Shown piece by piece: positions 8,199-17,210 of a DNA stretch of 64,000 nt. This DNA is from Geodermatophilus siccatus (lineage in GTDB: Bacteria; Actinomycetota; Actinomycetes; Mycobacteriales; Geodermatophilaceae): contig NZ_FNHE01000005.1 of the NCBI RefSeq assembly GCF_900103785.1, positions 233,688 to 297,687 on the forward strand, given 5' to 3'. Position 1 is the stretch's first letter. Each line of letters starts with the position of its first letter. The position numbers were made by a program, and so were the translations under genes. The notes under the pieces are model-generated. The model was given only the letters and a program-made list of their open reading frames with translations, was not told the DNA's origin and did not search any database.

Positions 8199-8624
8199 TC
8201 AGAGCCGAGTGGTGGTCGCCTCGTCCCGCCGGCCGCCGTAGTAGCGCTCCAGCACCTCGCCGAACACCGGCTCGCCGGGCGCGGCGGCCTCGAAGAGCGT
8301 CATCGACGAGCGCAGCTTGAGCGCGTCCACCGATCCGAGCACCCGCTCCGGGTCGTCCCCGGGCAGCTCCAGCAGTGCCCGCGCGCTCTGGACCAGCCGC
8401 GGGCCCAGCACCGGGTGCGCCAGGTACGCCCGGGCCTCGTCCAGGCCGCTGACGGCGTACCGCTGCGCCATCGGGCTGTGCCCGAGCCCGGCCACCTGCG
8501 GGAACACGAACCACATCCAGTGACCGCGCTTGGCGCCGGCCCGCAGCTCGCGCAGCGCCTGCCCGTGCACGCCGCCGTCCTGGGCCCGGACGAACCGCTC
8601 CAGGTCGAACGGGTCCTCGCTCAC
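8199..8624 (-). CDS. DUF1810 family protein
   Basis: 141 residues from GTG 8624 (SEDPFDLERFVRAQDG). The family signature GHWMWFVFPQVAGLGHSPMAQRYA is present near the start, followed by AYLAHPVLGPRL. Function of DUF1810 is not established; the fold is small, soluble and alpha-helical. It lies 36 bases upstream of the hydroquinone-reductase-like gene in the same direction and may share its transcript. Confidence 0.85.
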   Translation of the reverse strand: MSEDPFDLERFVRAQDGGVHGQALRELRAGAKRGHWMWFVFPQVAGLGHSPMAQRYAVSGLDEARAYLAHPVLGPRLVQSARALLELPGDDPERVLGSVDALKLRSSMTLFEAAAPGEPVFGEVLERYYGGRRDEATTTRL

Positions 8625-8732
8625 CCGGGCAGGCTCCCGCCGCGCCGCCGTCCCGGGCAAGTCCGACTCGCTGGTCCGCCGCTCACAGAGCTGCCGGGCT
8701 GCGGCCGATCACGTGGGTGGACGGGGAGGTCC

Positions 8733-9402
8733 GTGGGCGGGCGCAGCAGCGACACGGTCGGCGTCCTCGACTTCCGCCACCAGCACCTCGGCCTGGCCCG
8801 AGCTGCTCACCACGGGCGACCAGCCGCACCCGTTCGGCCTGCGGCCGGGCAACGCCGCGACGGTCGACCTGCCCAGCGGCCCGGACGGCGCCACCCGCGC
8901 CTGCCTGCGCTGCGCGCCGGTGCTGACGACCGACGGGGACGTGCGGACGGCGCTGCTGGTGCGCGGCGCCGAGCCGGGGTCCGGGCTGACGCGGGTCTCG
9001 GCGCAGGCCCTGTCGGCCGACCCCGGGCCGCGCGCTCCGCGGTCCGCGGCATCCGCGCCGCCGCCGACCGGGAGGACGTCTTCCGCGGCCAGGTCCTCTC
9101 CCTCGACCAGGAGGCGTTCGGCCACGGGCAGACGCCGCTGCAGTTCACCGGCGGCCGCAGCTGGAGGCCGGTCAGCTGGTCCTGCCCGCGGGGGCGCTCG
9201 CCGAGATCGAGCGCCAGGTCGTGGACGTCGCCCGGCACGAGGAGCGGCTGCTGGCCGCCGGGCGGCGCTGTTCGCCGCCGAGCGCACCGACGACGGGGCT
9301 CTCGACGTCTCGGCCGCCGACCTGACCGCGGCGCTGGACGGGCTGCTCGACACCCGCAACGCGACGACCCGCACCCCGCTGGGCGCCGCGGACCGCGGCT
9401 GA
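8733..9402 (+). pseudogene. Remnant of an AAA+ ATPase gene, multiply frameshifted and internally deleted
   Basis: A start with a good ribosome site (ggggagg then GTG 8733) opens a protein whose pieces lie in alternating frames: DTVGVLDFRH, then HPFGLRPGNAATVDLPSG through ALSADPG, then EDVFRGQVLSLDQEAFGHG, then RPQLEAGQLVLPAGALAEI through RLLAAGR, then RTDDGALDVSAADLTAALD to the stop. These parts read like the N-terminal domain and extreme C terminus of an actinobacterial AAA+ ATPase. The Walker A/B core between RLLAAGR and RTDDGA is missing. At least four shifts plus the deletion make sequencing error unlikely. Confidence 0.75.
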
Positions 9403-9408
9403 CCCGGG

Positions 9409-11289
9409 CTACGACCTGCGGGCGCCGTCCAGCGCGGCGGTGAGGAACCCCAGGATCGTGCGGATCAGCCGCTTGCGGGAGTGCGCCCGGCGGTAGTCGT
9501 GGCCCTCACCGGGCAGCTCCAGGTACTCGACCGGCCGGTCGAGCGCCCGCAGCGCCGCCACGATCTGGTGCGCCTCGCCGATCGGCACGTTGGTGTCGTG
9601 CTCGCCGTGCACCACCAGCAGCGGGACGTCGATGAGGTTGGCCGAGGCCAGCGGTGAGATGTCCTCGAGCAGCGCGCGGTCGCGCTCGGGGTGGCCGTAC
9701 TTGGACACCGCCGCCGCGGCGATCCACGGCTCGCTGTCCCGGTAGAAGGTCACCAGGTCCGACATGCCGCAGACGTCCACGCCGGCGGCGAACACCCCCG
9801 GCGAGAAGGCCAGGGAGGCCAGCGTCAGGTAACCGCCGTAGGAGCGGCCGGTCACCGCGATCCGGTCCGGGTCGGCGACCCCGGCGGCGACGAGGTGGTC
9901 GGCCGCGGCGAGGACGTCGGCGAACGCCGCGTAGCGCCCGGTGAGGTCGTCGGCGTGCACGAACTCCCGCCCGAAGCCGGACGAGCCGCGGATGTTCGGT
10001 GCGAACACCGTGATGCCGGCGGCGGCCAGGGCCTGGTGCTGCGGCGCGAAGACCGGTCGCTCCTGCGCCTCCGGGCCGCCGTGCAGGTAGATCGCCACCG
10101 GCCCGGGCTCCTTGAGGTGACCCGGCGCCCGGTACAGCCAGCCGGTCAGCGGCAGCCCGTCACGCCCGGGGAAGGTCTCCAGCCGGGGGACGACGAGCCG
10201 CTGCCGGGGGAGGGGCGGCGCGGAGGTGACCCGGGTCCAGGCGTGCGTCGTGGTGTCCAGGTGCCACAGCTCCCGCGGGCGGGTGGGCCCCTGCACGCCG
10301 AGCACCACGCTGGAGCCGTCGCGGCTGAGGACCGGGTCGGCGGCGACCAGCCCGGGCAGCCCGGTGATCGGGGTGCGCCCACCCGTGGCGGTGTCCATCA
10401 GCTCCAGCTCGCTGCGGCCGGCGACGTTCCACACCAGCAGCAGCAGCCGGCCGGCGTCGTCGGCGTCGACGAACTCCAGCTCGGCGTCGTCGCGGGCGGC
10501 GAGGGTCCGCGGCTCGCCGCGCCAGCCGTTGGGGCCGAACGGGACGCCGATGAGCTGCCGGCGGGGCAGCCCCACGTCGGAGGCGAGGTACACGTAGACC
10601 GGCCCGGAGTGGTCCTCGGGCGCCGGGCGGATCAGCGCGACGTCGGTGGAGCCGGTCGCGCCGTGCGGCAGCACGCTGAGGGCCTCGTCGGTGAGCCGGT
10701 CGACGACGACGACGAACTGCTGCCCGCGCGAGCCGTCGCGGACGACGATGAAGCGCTCCTCCAGCGACACGTCCAGCACGTGGATCAGCTCGCCCTCGGC
10801 CAGCGGGTCGAGCCGGCCGGTCGCCGGATCGGCGAGGTAGCAGCACGTCGGCGCGCCCTCCGTCGCGCCCGGGAAGGTGACGACGAAGCGGTGCCCGCTG
10901 CGCGTCCAGGGCCCCAGCTCGGCGTGGGTCTCGGCGTCCCCGGCGACCCGGCGGGCGTCGGAGCCGTCCGGCCGCACCACCCACACCGCGGTCCGGACGC
11001 CGCCGTCGGTGGCCACCTCGACGGTCAGCCAGCCGCTGTCGGCGGCCCACCGCACCTTGGTCACCGGGTCGTCGGAGAGCTTGATGTGCCGCGCCGCGGG
11101 CTGCTGCCCGTCCAGCACGATGTCCTGGATGTAGACCTGCGGGACGCCGGAGCGGTCGCTGATGAACGCGGACCGCGCGGCGTCGGGGGTCATGTTGGGG
11201 CCCCAGCTGCCCCAGGCGTCGACCAGCGCGTCGCCCAGCGCGGCCGCCGTCTCCACCTGTGCCGGGGCCGCGGCCAGCTCCGTCGTCAC
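9409..11289 (-). CDS. Prolyl oligopeptidase family (S9) serine peptidase
   Basis: 626 residues. An N-terminal beta-propeller-like region (repeated VYLASD, LLLVWN, VLGVQG strands) precedes an alpha/beta-hydrolase catalytic domain. The nucleophile serine is in GRSYGGYL (about residue 483); the acid is in VHGEHDTNVP and the histidine in PGEGHDYRRAHS. HGGPEAQ forms the oxyanion segment. No signal peptide, so probably cytoplasmic; family members cleave short peptides. Start GTG 11289 has ggagga about 10 bases upstream and overlaps a short upstream frame by GTGA. Confidence 0.9.
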   Translation of the reverse strand: MTTELAAAPAQVETAAALGDALVDAWGSWGPNMTPDAARSAFISDRSGVPQVYIQDIVLDGQQPAARHIKLSDDPVTKVRWAADSGWLTVEVATDGGVRTAVWVVRPDGSDARRVAGDAETHAELGPWTRSGHRFVVTFPGATEGAPTCCYLADPATGRLDPLAEGELIHVLDVSLEERFIVVRDGSRGQQFVVVVDRLTDEALSVLPHGATGSTDVALIRPAPEDHSGPVYVYLASDVGLPRRQLIGVPFGPNGWRGEPRTLAARDDAELEFVDADDAGRLLLLVWNVAGRSELELMDTATGGRTPITGLPGLVAADPVLSRDGSSVVLGVQGPTRPRELWHLDTTTHAWTRVTSAPPLPRQRLVVPRLETFPGRDGLPLTGWLYRAPGHLKEPGPVAIYLHGGPEAQERPVFAPQHQALAAAGITVFAPNIRGSSGFGREFVHADDLTGRYAAFADVLAAADHLVAAGVADPDRIAVTGRSYGGYLTLASLAFSPGVFAAGVDVCGMSDLVTFYRDSEPWIAAAAVSKYGHPERDRALLEDISPLASANLIDVPLLVVHGEHDTNVPIGEAHQIVAALRALDRPVEYLELPGEGHDYRRAHSRKRLIRTILGFLTAALDGARRS

Positions 11290-11393
11290 CGTGACAGGTC
11301 CTCCACCTTCTGCAGCCACATCCCCAGCAGCGCCGGCTGCACCAGCGCGTCCGCCCCGAGCGTCGCGCGGATGGCGTCCGGCTCGCGCAGCAT
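11286..11393 (-). CDS. Possible short upstream reading frame coupled to the peptidase
   Basis: From ATG 11393 (or GTG 11402) a short frame encodes MLREPDAIRATLGADALVQ and continues to LQKVEDLSR. Its stop overlaps the peptidase GTG by 4 bases. The amphipathic, helix-like composition and the coupling suggest a real leader peptide or tiny protein. No family is recognised, and no clear ribosome site precedes it. Confidence 0.3.
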   Translation of the reverse strand: MLREPDAIRATLGADALVQPALLGMWLQKVEDLSR

Positions 11394-11399
11394 GCCCTG

Positions 11400-11704
11400 C
11401 ACCGTCTCGGGCCGGGACGGGTTCAGTCCTCCGGCCGCCGGGTCGCCCCCCGTTCCCGTTGCCGCCCACGGTACGGCGCGCTCTGCGGCCGGCCGGCGTC
11501 GGCGGGCGCACGGGAGTCACTCCGGGCACACCGTGCACTGCTCTCCCCGGGATCAGGGCCGGAGGCTGCCGGGACCTCAGCGGTGGGCGCCGTCGCACCG
11601 GCCGGGCCGCCGCCGCGGCTCGGCCACCGACGACGCGCGGTGCAGCGCCCCGACGCGACGGCGCCCCCGGCCTCCGCACAGGCCGGGGGCGCCGAGCAGC
11701 GGGC
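11400..11704. other. Gap without a recognisable gene
   Basis: About 300 very GC-rich bases between the peptidase leader frame and the end of the small membrane protein gene. Frames are open on both strands, but only with low-complexity Arg/Pro/Gly products. This stretch should hold the peptidase promoter; no clear -10/-35 pair is visible. Confidence 0.4.
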
Positions 11705-12061
11705 TCAGCGGCGCAGACCCGCCACGCCCGCGACGGCCAGCTGCGCCAGGACCAGCACCAGGCCGAGCCACATGAGCGGCGCGGCCGGTGCGGCGTGGTG
11801 GGCGCCGGCCAGCATCTGCGCGTGCAGGGCCAGCATCCCGGCGTCCACCGCCGCGACCAGGCCCCAGACCGCCCCGGTCGGCGCCCGCCACAGGTGCGCG
11901 GCGCACGGCAGGCAGGCCAGTGCCATCCCGGCCATCACCAGCGCGCCGAGCGACGTGGCGTCGACCAGCAGCAGGTGTACGACCGCCGAGCCCAGCGCCA
12001 GCCCCGCCGCCACCCGCCCGAGCCCGGGAGCCCGGACGGAGGCGGCCACCGCCGCCGTCAC
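11705..12061 (-). CDS. Small integral membrane protein coupled to amine oxidase
   Basis: 118 residues with about four hydrophobic segments (AAGLALGSAVVHLLLV, LGALVMAGMALACL, WGLVAAVDAGMLALHAQMLA, LGLVLVLAQLAVAGVAGL). It contains several histidines (VVHLLLVDA, ALHAQMLAGAHHAAP), compatible with metal or haem binding but not diagnostic. GTG 12061 overlaps the amine oxidase stop by 4 bases, so it is translated from the same message. No family recognised. Confidence 0.7.
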   Translation of the reverse strand: MTAAVAASVRAPGLGRVAAGLALGSAVVHLLLVDATSLGALVMAGMALACLPCAAHLWRAPTGAVWGLVAAVDAGMLALHAQMLAGAHHAAPAAPLMWLGLVLVLAQLAVAGVAGLRR

Positions 12062-13971
12062 GCGTCGTCCGAGGCGCAGTGGGACGACGCGGACCTCGGC
12101 GTCCCCAGCGCCGGGTTGCGGTCGAAGAAGCCGACCGGCTTGAGGGTGAAGCCGGAGTAGTCGGTCGGCATGACCGGCCAGTCCTCGGGCCGCGGGAAGT
12201 GCGTCAGCCCGAAGGTGTGCCAGAGGACGACGTCGGCGTCCTCGAGCGGGGCGTCGTCGGCGACGAAGGTCGGCAGCCCGCCCTCGCCGGGGTGCTGGTT
12301 GACGAAGTCGCCGGCCGGATACCGCTCGGCCGGGTCGTAGGCGGTGACCCACAGGCTCTTGGTGGAGAAGGTCGCCCGCTGGTGGATCGAGGACTCGTCG
12401 TCGGCCAGCAGTACCGGGCTGTTCTCCGGGTGCAGCGCGTAGCCCACCGGCTGGCCGAGCCGGTTGGTCTTGGACGGGTTGACGATGTGCCAGGTCCGCC
12501 CGACGGTGGCGTCGGTGACCCGCTGGGCCTCCGACTCCCGGGTCAGCGGGGTGAGCTTGCGGGTGAAGGCGTTGCCGTGGGGGTTGGTGTCGCTGATCGG
12601 CACCCGGACGGCGTCCACCTCGTGCACGGTGTTGCCGACCCCGTCGACGGCCATGTCGAGCCGCGCGGAGAACAGGTGCTGGTGGAACGGCGCGCCCAGC
12701 CCGGGGGCGATCTCGGTGGCGTACGGGTGTTCCTCACCCCGGTAGGCGGAGGTGAAGACGATGCCGGTCGCCTTGGACTCCAGCTGGATGGTGCCGTCGG
12801 TGTAGAGGTACCAGTAGAAGCCGTAGTCGTAGTTGCCGATCGTGGTGAAGAAGCTGATCACCAAGCGCCGGGAGCGGCGGGTCTCGGCCATCTCGTTGAA
12901 CATGTCGGTGTGCTTCCACCCGACGCCGTAGTCCTCCTCGTGCAGGCAGATCGTGTTGGGCATGGTCCGGGGGGCGCCGTCCTCGTCGGCGATGACCGCG
13001 TCGAAGTAGTGGATCTCACCCAGGCAGTCGCAGCCCAGCTGGAGGGAGTTGCTGTAGCGGGCGAAGACGTACTCGCCGACGTCGAAGTAGTTCTGCCAGA
13101 ACCGCACGGGTGAGGGGTCGGCGTAGGGCACCACCATCTCGGCGATCGAGGCGCGGTGCACCACCGAGCGGCCGTCGATGGACAACTGGTTGAGCACCAG
13201 GCCCTCGCGGGCGTCGAAGCCGACCCGGAACTCCCACCCGGCCCACCGCACGACGTCGTCCTCGACGGTGAAGCTCGGCCCCTCGGGCTGGGTGATCTCG
13301 ATGGGCTTCAGGTCGCGCACCGGCGAGGGGTGCACGTCGGGGGTCAGGTCGGCGCGCTCGGCGGGGACGGGCAGGTCGAAGTGGTCGTGCACCGCCGTCG
13401 TCACCCCGCGGGTGATGTCGACGTAGGCCACGACGCCGTCCACCGGGTGCGCCCACGGCAGGTCGGTCGGGTCGGCCTGGTGGAAGCCGAGCACCCGGAC
13501 GATGCGGTGGCCGTGCTCGTCGGGGAAGTAGGAGCCGGCCGACAGCGGGACGCAACGGACGTTCGCCACGTCCAGGCCGCGCTTGGCCATCGCGGCAGCC
13601 CACTTCTCGTCGGCGACGAGGATCGGCTCGATCGCCTCGAACTCGGCGTCCAGGATGGGCACCTGCCCGTCCGCTACGCCGTCGATCTCGTCGTCCCTGA
13701 CGACCTCCCCGCCGGTGATCGAGACGGTCAGGTCGCGTCCGTTGCCGGTGGCACGGTCGAGCAGCAGCGCGCGCACCCGACGCTCGACCGGGTCGCCCGG
13801 CGTCCAGGCCAGGACGTCGCGCTTGTGCGGCTCCTCCAGGCCCACGTAGACGAACTTGCTGCTCTCCTCGACCAGGCCTGCGTCGCGGACGATCGCGGTC
13901 GCGGCGGTGATCTCCTCCGCGGTGAGCCGGGCCAGCGGGTGGGTGGCGGTGGGGGGTGCGGTCAGGGTCAC
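12058..13971 (-). CDS. Copper-containing primary amine oxidase (TPQ enzyme)
   Basis: 637 residues, the normal length for bacterial copper amine oxidases, which oxidise primary amines to aldehydes with release of ammonia and hydrogen peroxide. Seen: the topaquinone tyrosine in TIGNYDYGFYW (first Tyr, residue 381), an upstream aspartate in QNYFDVGEYVFARYS as catalytic-base candidate, copper ligands HxH in FHQHLFSARLDM and the third ligand in GLTHFPRPEDWP. Start MTLTAPPTATHP is preceded by ggagga. It lies 22 bases behind an amino-acid permease gene, suggesting uptake followed by oxidation of an amine. Confidence 0.95.
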   Translation of the reverse strand: MTLTAPPTATHPLARLTAEEITAATAIVRDAGLVEESSKFVYVGLEEPHKRDVLAWTPGDPVERRVRALLLDRATGNGRDLTVSITGGEVVRDDEIDGVADGQVPILDAEFEAIEPILVADEKWAAAMAKRGLDVANVRCVPLSAGSYFPDEHGHRIVRVLGFHQADPTDLPWAHPVDGVVAYVDITRGVTTAVHDHFDLPVPAERADLTPDVHPSPVRDLKPIEITQPEGPSFTVEDDVVRWAGWEFRVGFDAREGLVLNQLSIDGRSVVHRASIAEMVVPYADPSPVRFWQNYFDVGEYVFARYSNSLQLGCDCLGEIHYFDAVIADEDGAPRTMPNTICLHEEDYGVGWKHTDMFNEMAETRRSRRLVISFFTTIGNYDYGFYWYLYTDGTIQLESKATGIVFTSAYRGEEHPYATEIAPGLGAPFHQHLFSARLDMAVDGVGNTVHEVDAVRVPISDTNPHGNAFTRKLTPLTRESEAQRVTDATVGRTWHIVNPSKTNRLGQPVGYALHPENSPVLLADDESSIHQRATFSTKSLWVTAYDPAERYPAGDFVNQHPGEGGLPTFVADDAPLEDADVVLWHTFGLTHFPRPEDWPVMPTDYSGFTLKPVGFFDRNPALGTPRSASSHCASDDA

Positions 13972-13993
13972 GGTTCCTCCAGTCCTCTCGGTT

Positions 13994-15496
13994 TCAGATC
14001 TGCGGAGCGGCGTCGGCGGGGCCGGCGGCGGTCAAGGAGCGGGCGGCCTGCGGGCGCAGCAGCGCGAGCACCCAGCCGCCGGCCAGTGCGGCGGCGAGCA
14101 GGACCCCGGCGCCCACGCCCAGCGCGGTGGAGCCGCCCATGAGCAGCGGCAGGTTGTCGACGAGGAGCACGAGCACCAGCGCCAGCCCGATCAGGCCGAG
14201 GGACGGCGCGACGAGGCTGTGCCAGGGGCGCCGGTCCAGGCCGGTGCGGCGGAAGAAGACGACCACCGCCAGGCAGGCCAGCAGCATGAGCAGGACGATG
14301 CCGACGCTCGCGATGCCGGCCAGCCAGGTGAAGACCTCCAGCACCGGGTCCAGCCCGGCGGCCGCGCACACGGCCATGAGCACCGCGCCGACCACGGTCG
14401 TCACCAGCGAGGCCACGTGCGGCGAGGCGTGGCGGGTGTGGCTGCGGCCGCAGGCGCCGGGCAGCACGCCGGTGTTGCCCAGCGAGAAGAAGTAGCGGGC
14501 GAGCACGTTGTGGAACGACAGGACCGCGGCGAACAGGCTGGTCGCGAACAGCACGTTCATGACGTCGGCGGCCGCGGTGCCCACGTACTGCTGCGCGGTC
14601 GCGATGACGATGCCGCCCGGGTCGGCCGCCGACTGCCCGACGACCGCCGTGTCGCCCCATGCACTGACGATGGCCCAGGACGAGACCGTGTAGAAGACCG
14701 CGATGATGGCCAGCGCCAGATAGGTCGCCCGCGGGACGGTGCGGTCGGGGTCCCGGGCCTCGTCGCGGAAGATCGCCGTCGCCTCGAAGCCGATGAAGCC
14801 GGCGATGGCGAACATCAGGCCGAGGCCGGGAGCACCGGCGAGGACGTCGTCGGGGCGGAGGAACGCGGTCGACAGGCCCTCGGGTCCGCCGCCGCGGGCG
14901 ACGACGAACGCGTCGAGCACCAGCACGATGCCGACCTCGGCCACGAGGAGGACGCCGAGCACCTTGCTGGAGAGCTCGATGTGCCGGTAGCCGAGCACGC
15001 CCGCGATGGCGAGCACGAGGGCGGTCCACAGCCACCACGGCAGGCTGGGCCCGCCGTAGCCGGCCACCAGGTCGCCGATCAGGAAGCCGATGTAGCCGTA
15101 GACGGCCCCCTGCACCGTCACGTAGCTGATCAGCGCGACCAGCGCGGCGCCCAGGCCGGGGCCGCGGCCGAGCCCGGCGCCGACGTAGGAGTAGAAGGCG
15201 CCGGCGTTCGGCACGTGCCGGGTCATCGCGGTGAAGCCGACGGCGAAGAACAGCAGGACGACGCCCGCGACGACGTACATGGCGGGGTAGCCGGCCCCGT
15301 TGCCCGCCGCGATACCGATCGGCACCGACCCCGCGATGACGGTCAGCGGGGCGGCGGCCGCGACCACCATGAAGACGATGGCGCCGGGGCCGAGCCGGCC
15401 GGCGAGCCGGTGGGGCCTCGTGTCGCCGGGGCTCGTGTCGCCGGGCGCGGACGCCCGGGTGGGTGCGCTCGGGGGCGGGTCGGAGACGGTGGCCAT
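13994..15496 (-). CDS. APC-superfamily amino acid/amine permease
   Basis: 500 residues with about 12 membrane segments. The N-terminal GPGAIVFMVVAAAAPLTV helix, the GFIGFEATAIFRDEARDPDRTVPRA loop region and the SFHNVLARYFFSLGNTGVLP segment are characteristic of the amino acid-polyamine-organocation family. ATG 15496 follows gggaggtcgcc. Order and spacing put it first in an operon with the amine oxidase and the small membrane protein, so amine uptake is the likely job. Confidence 0.92.
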   Translation of the reverse strand: MATVSDPPPSAPTRASAPGDTSPGDTRPHRLAGRLGPGAIVFMVVAAAAPLTVIAGSVPIGIAAGNGAGYPAMYVVAGVVLLFFAVGFTAMTRHVPNAGAFYSYVGAGLGRGPGLGAALVALISYVTVQGAVYGYIGFLIGDLVAGYGGPSLPWWLWTALVLAIAGVLGYRHIELSSKVLGVLLVAEVGIVLVLDAFVVARGGGPEGLSTAFLRPDDVLAGAPGLGLMFAIAGFIGFEATAIFRDEARDPDRTVPRATYLALAIIAVFYTVSSWAIVSAWGDTAVVGQSAADPGGIVIATAQQYVGTAAADVMNVLFATSLFAAVLSFHNVLARYFFSLGNTGVLPGACGRSHTRHASPHVASLVTTVVGAVLMAVCAAAGLDPVLEVFTWLAGIASVGIVLLMLLACLAVVVFFRRTGLDRRPWHSLVAPSLGLIGLALVLVLLVDNLPLLMGGSTALGVGAGVLLAAALAGGWVLALLRPQAARSLTAAGPADAAPQI

Positions 15497-15606
15497 GGCG
15501 ACCTCCCGGGAACGGCAGCGCCGGGCTGCCGGTGCGGACGCGACGCCGAGGAGCCTGACCGCCCCCCTCACCCGCGTGGTCACACGCCCGAAACATCTGC
15601 GCAACA

Positions 15607-15652
15607 TCGGTGTAACACCGAATGAGACGCCGGTCACCTCTTTCTCATTCGG
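15607..15652. promoter_or_regulatory. Two overlapping dyads in the divergent permease promoter region
   Basis: tcggtgtaacaccga (15607-15621) is a perfect 7-1-7 palindrome. It is overlapped by a 10-bp inverted repeat, ccgaatgaga (15618-15627) and tctcattcgg (15643-15652). The segment is AT-richer than its surroundings and lies between the two divergent permease genes, 111-150 bases from the left start and 104-149 from the right. The IclR-family gene in the right-hand operon is the obvious candidate to bind here. Confidence 0.5.
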
Positions 15653-15755
15653 GACGCCGCTCCGTGACCCCCACGGGACCCGGCGTCGCACTAGCGTGCC
15701 GCCACCAGCGGCCCCGCAGCGTGGCCGCCCCGTACGGGAGGGATCGGCCGCCGAC

Positions 15756-17210
15756 ATGGCATCGCGGAGAGGGCCCGTGCAGCTGCCCCCGGCCTCACCG
15801 GTGGCGGGGCTGCTCCGCCGTCGGCTGTCCTTCCCCGAGGTGCTGGCCCAGTCGGTGAGCGCGCTCGCCCCGTCGGCGGCGATGGTGACCGTGCCCGCGC
15901 TGGTGCTCGTGGCGAGCGGTGCGGCCACCCTCCCCGCGATCGCCGCAGCGACCGTGCTGGTGCTGCTCGTCGGCTGGTGCCTCTCGCTGTTCGCCCTGCG
16001 CATGGCGGCCGTCGGCGGGGTCTACAGCTACACGGCCAAGGGGCTCGGGCCCGCCGGCGCCCTGCTGGGTGGCTGGTCGCTGGCGGTCGGCTACGCGGCG
16101 GTGGCGATGTCCGCGCTGGTGGGGGCGGCGCTGTACGTGGTGGCCCTGTTCGGCCTGCCACCGGGCTCCGTGGCCGTCCTGGTGCTGCTGCTGGGCGGGC
16201 TGGCCGGCTGGTGCACGGTGCGGGGCATCCAGCTCTCGGCCCGGCTGGCGCTGGCGTTGGAGGTCGTGTCGATCGCACTCGTCCTCGCCGTGCTGGTGGC
16301 GCTGCTGGTCGCGGCAGACGGCGGTCCCGGCTCCGCCGCGCCGGTCGTGGATGGCGAGGCCGGCTGGAGCGGGATCGCCGTCGGCGTCGTCCTCGGCGTC
16401 ACCGCGTTCATGGGGTTCGAGAGCGCCGGGACCCTCGGCGTCGAGGCGCAGCGGCCGCTGGTCGCCGTCCCGCGGGCGGTGCGGTGGACGCCGGTCGTGG
16501 CCGGGGCGCTGTTCCTGTTCGCGGCGTGGGCGCAGGTGGTGCTGCTGCGGCAGGCGCCGCTGGACCTGCTGATGAGCCCGGTGCCGGTGGCCGAGCTGGC
16601 CGGTCCGGTGGGCGCACTGGGCAAGCTGCTGGACGTCGGCATCGCGACGTCCTTCTTCGCCTGCGTCACCGGCTCCACCAACGCGCTGGCGCGGGTGCTG
16701 TTCTCGATGGGTCGCGAGGGCGTCCTGCCACCTGCCCTCGGGCGCACGCACCGCCGGTTCGGGACGCCGCACGTCGCGCTGGCCGCGGTGCTGCCGGTGC
16801 TCGTGGCGGTGCCCGTGCTCCTGCTGCTCGCCGGGACGGGGGCGCGAGCGGTGCTGGCCGGAACGCTCACCGTGTCGGCATTCGGCTACGTGCTGGCGTA
16901 CGTCCTGGTGTCGCTGGCCGCGCCGCTGTTCCTGCGGCGGATCGGGGAGCTGACCGCCGCGCCGCTCGTGGGCGGGATCGCCGCCGCGGTGCTGTGGCTG
17001 CTCGTGCTCGTGGTGGCGCTGGCGGGTGGGCCGCTGGCGGGTGGGCGCGCGCTCTCGGTGGTGTACCTGGTACTGCTCGTCGTCGGGCTGCTGTGGATCG
17101 GGTGGCTGCGGCTGCGCCGTCCCGCCCGGCTGGCCGCGGTGGGCGTGTACGACCAGGCCACGGAGTCGAGCGTCCTGCCCGGCTCCCTCCCCGTCGGTCC
17201 GCACCGGTGA
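15756..17210 (+). CDS. APC-superfamily amino acid permease
   Basis: 484 residues, 12 predicted membrane segments, divergent from the other permease and clearly of the same superfamily (GVTAFMGFESAGTLGVEAQ; STNALARVLFSMGREGVLPPAL). ATG 15756 has gggaggg some 14 bases upstream. The stop overlaps the IclR regulator start by GTGA. The two permeases face each other over a shared regulatory region and may take up related amines or amino acids. Confidence 0.9.
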   Translation: MASRRGPVQLPPASPVAGLLRRRLSFPEVLAQSVSALAPSAAMVTVPALVLVASGAATLPAIAAATVLVLLVGWCLSLFALRMAAVGGVYSYTAKGLGPAGALLGGWSLAVGYAAVAMSALVGAALYVVALFGLPPGSVAVLVLLLGGLAGWCTVRGIQLSARLALALEVVSIALVLAVLVALLVAADGGPGSAAPVVDGEAGWSGIAVGVVLGVTAFMGFESAGTLGVEAQRPLVAVPRAVRWTPVVAGALFLFAAWAQVVLLRQAPLDLLMSPVPVAELAGPVGALGKLLDVGIATSFFACVTGSTNALARVLFSMGREGVLPPALGRTHRRFGTPHVALAAVLPVLVAVPVLLLLAGTGARAVLAGTLTVSAFGYVLAYVLVSLAAPLFLRRIGELTAAPLVGGIAAAVLWLLVLVVALAGGPLAGGRALSVVYLVLLVVGLLWIGWLRLRRPARLAAVGVYDQATESSVLPGSLPVGPHR

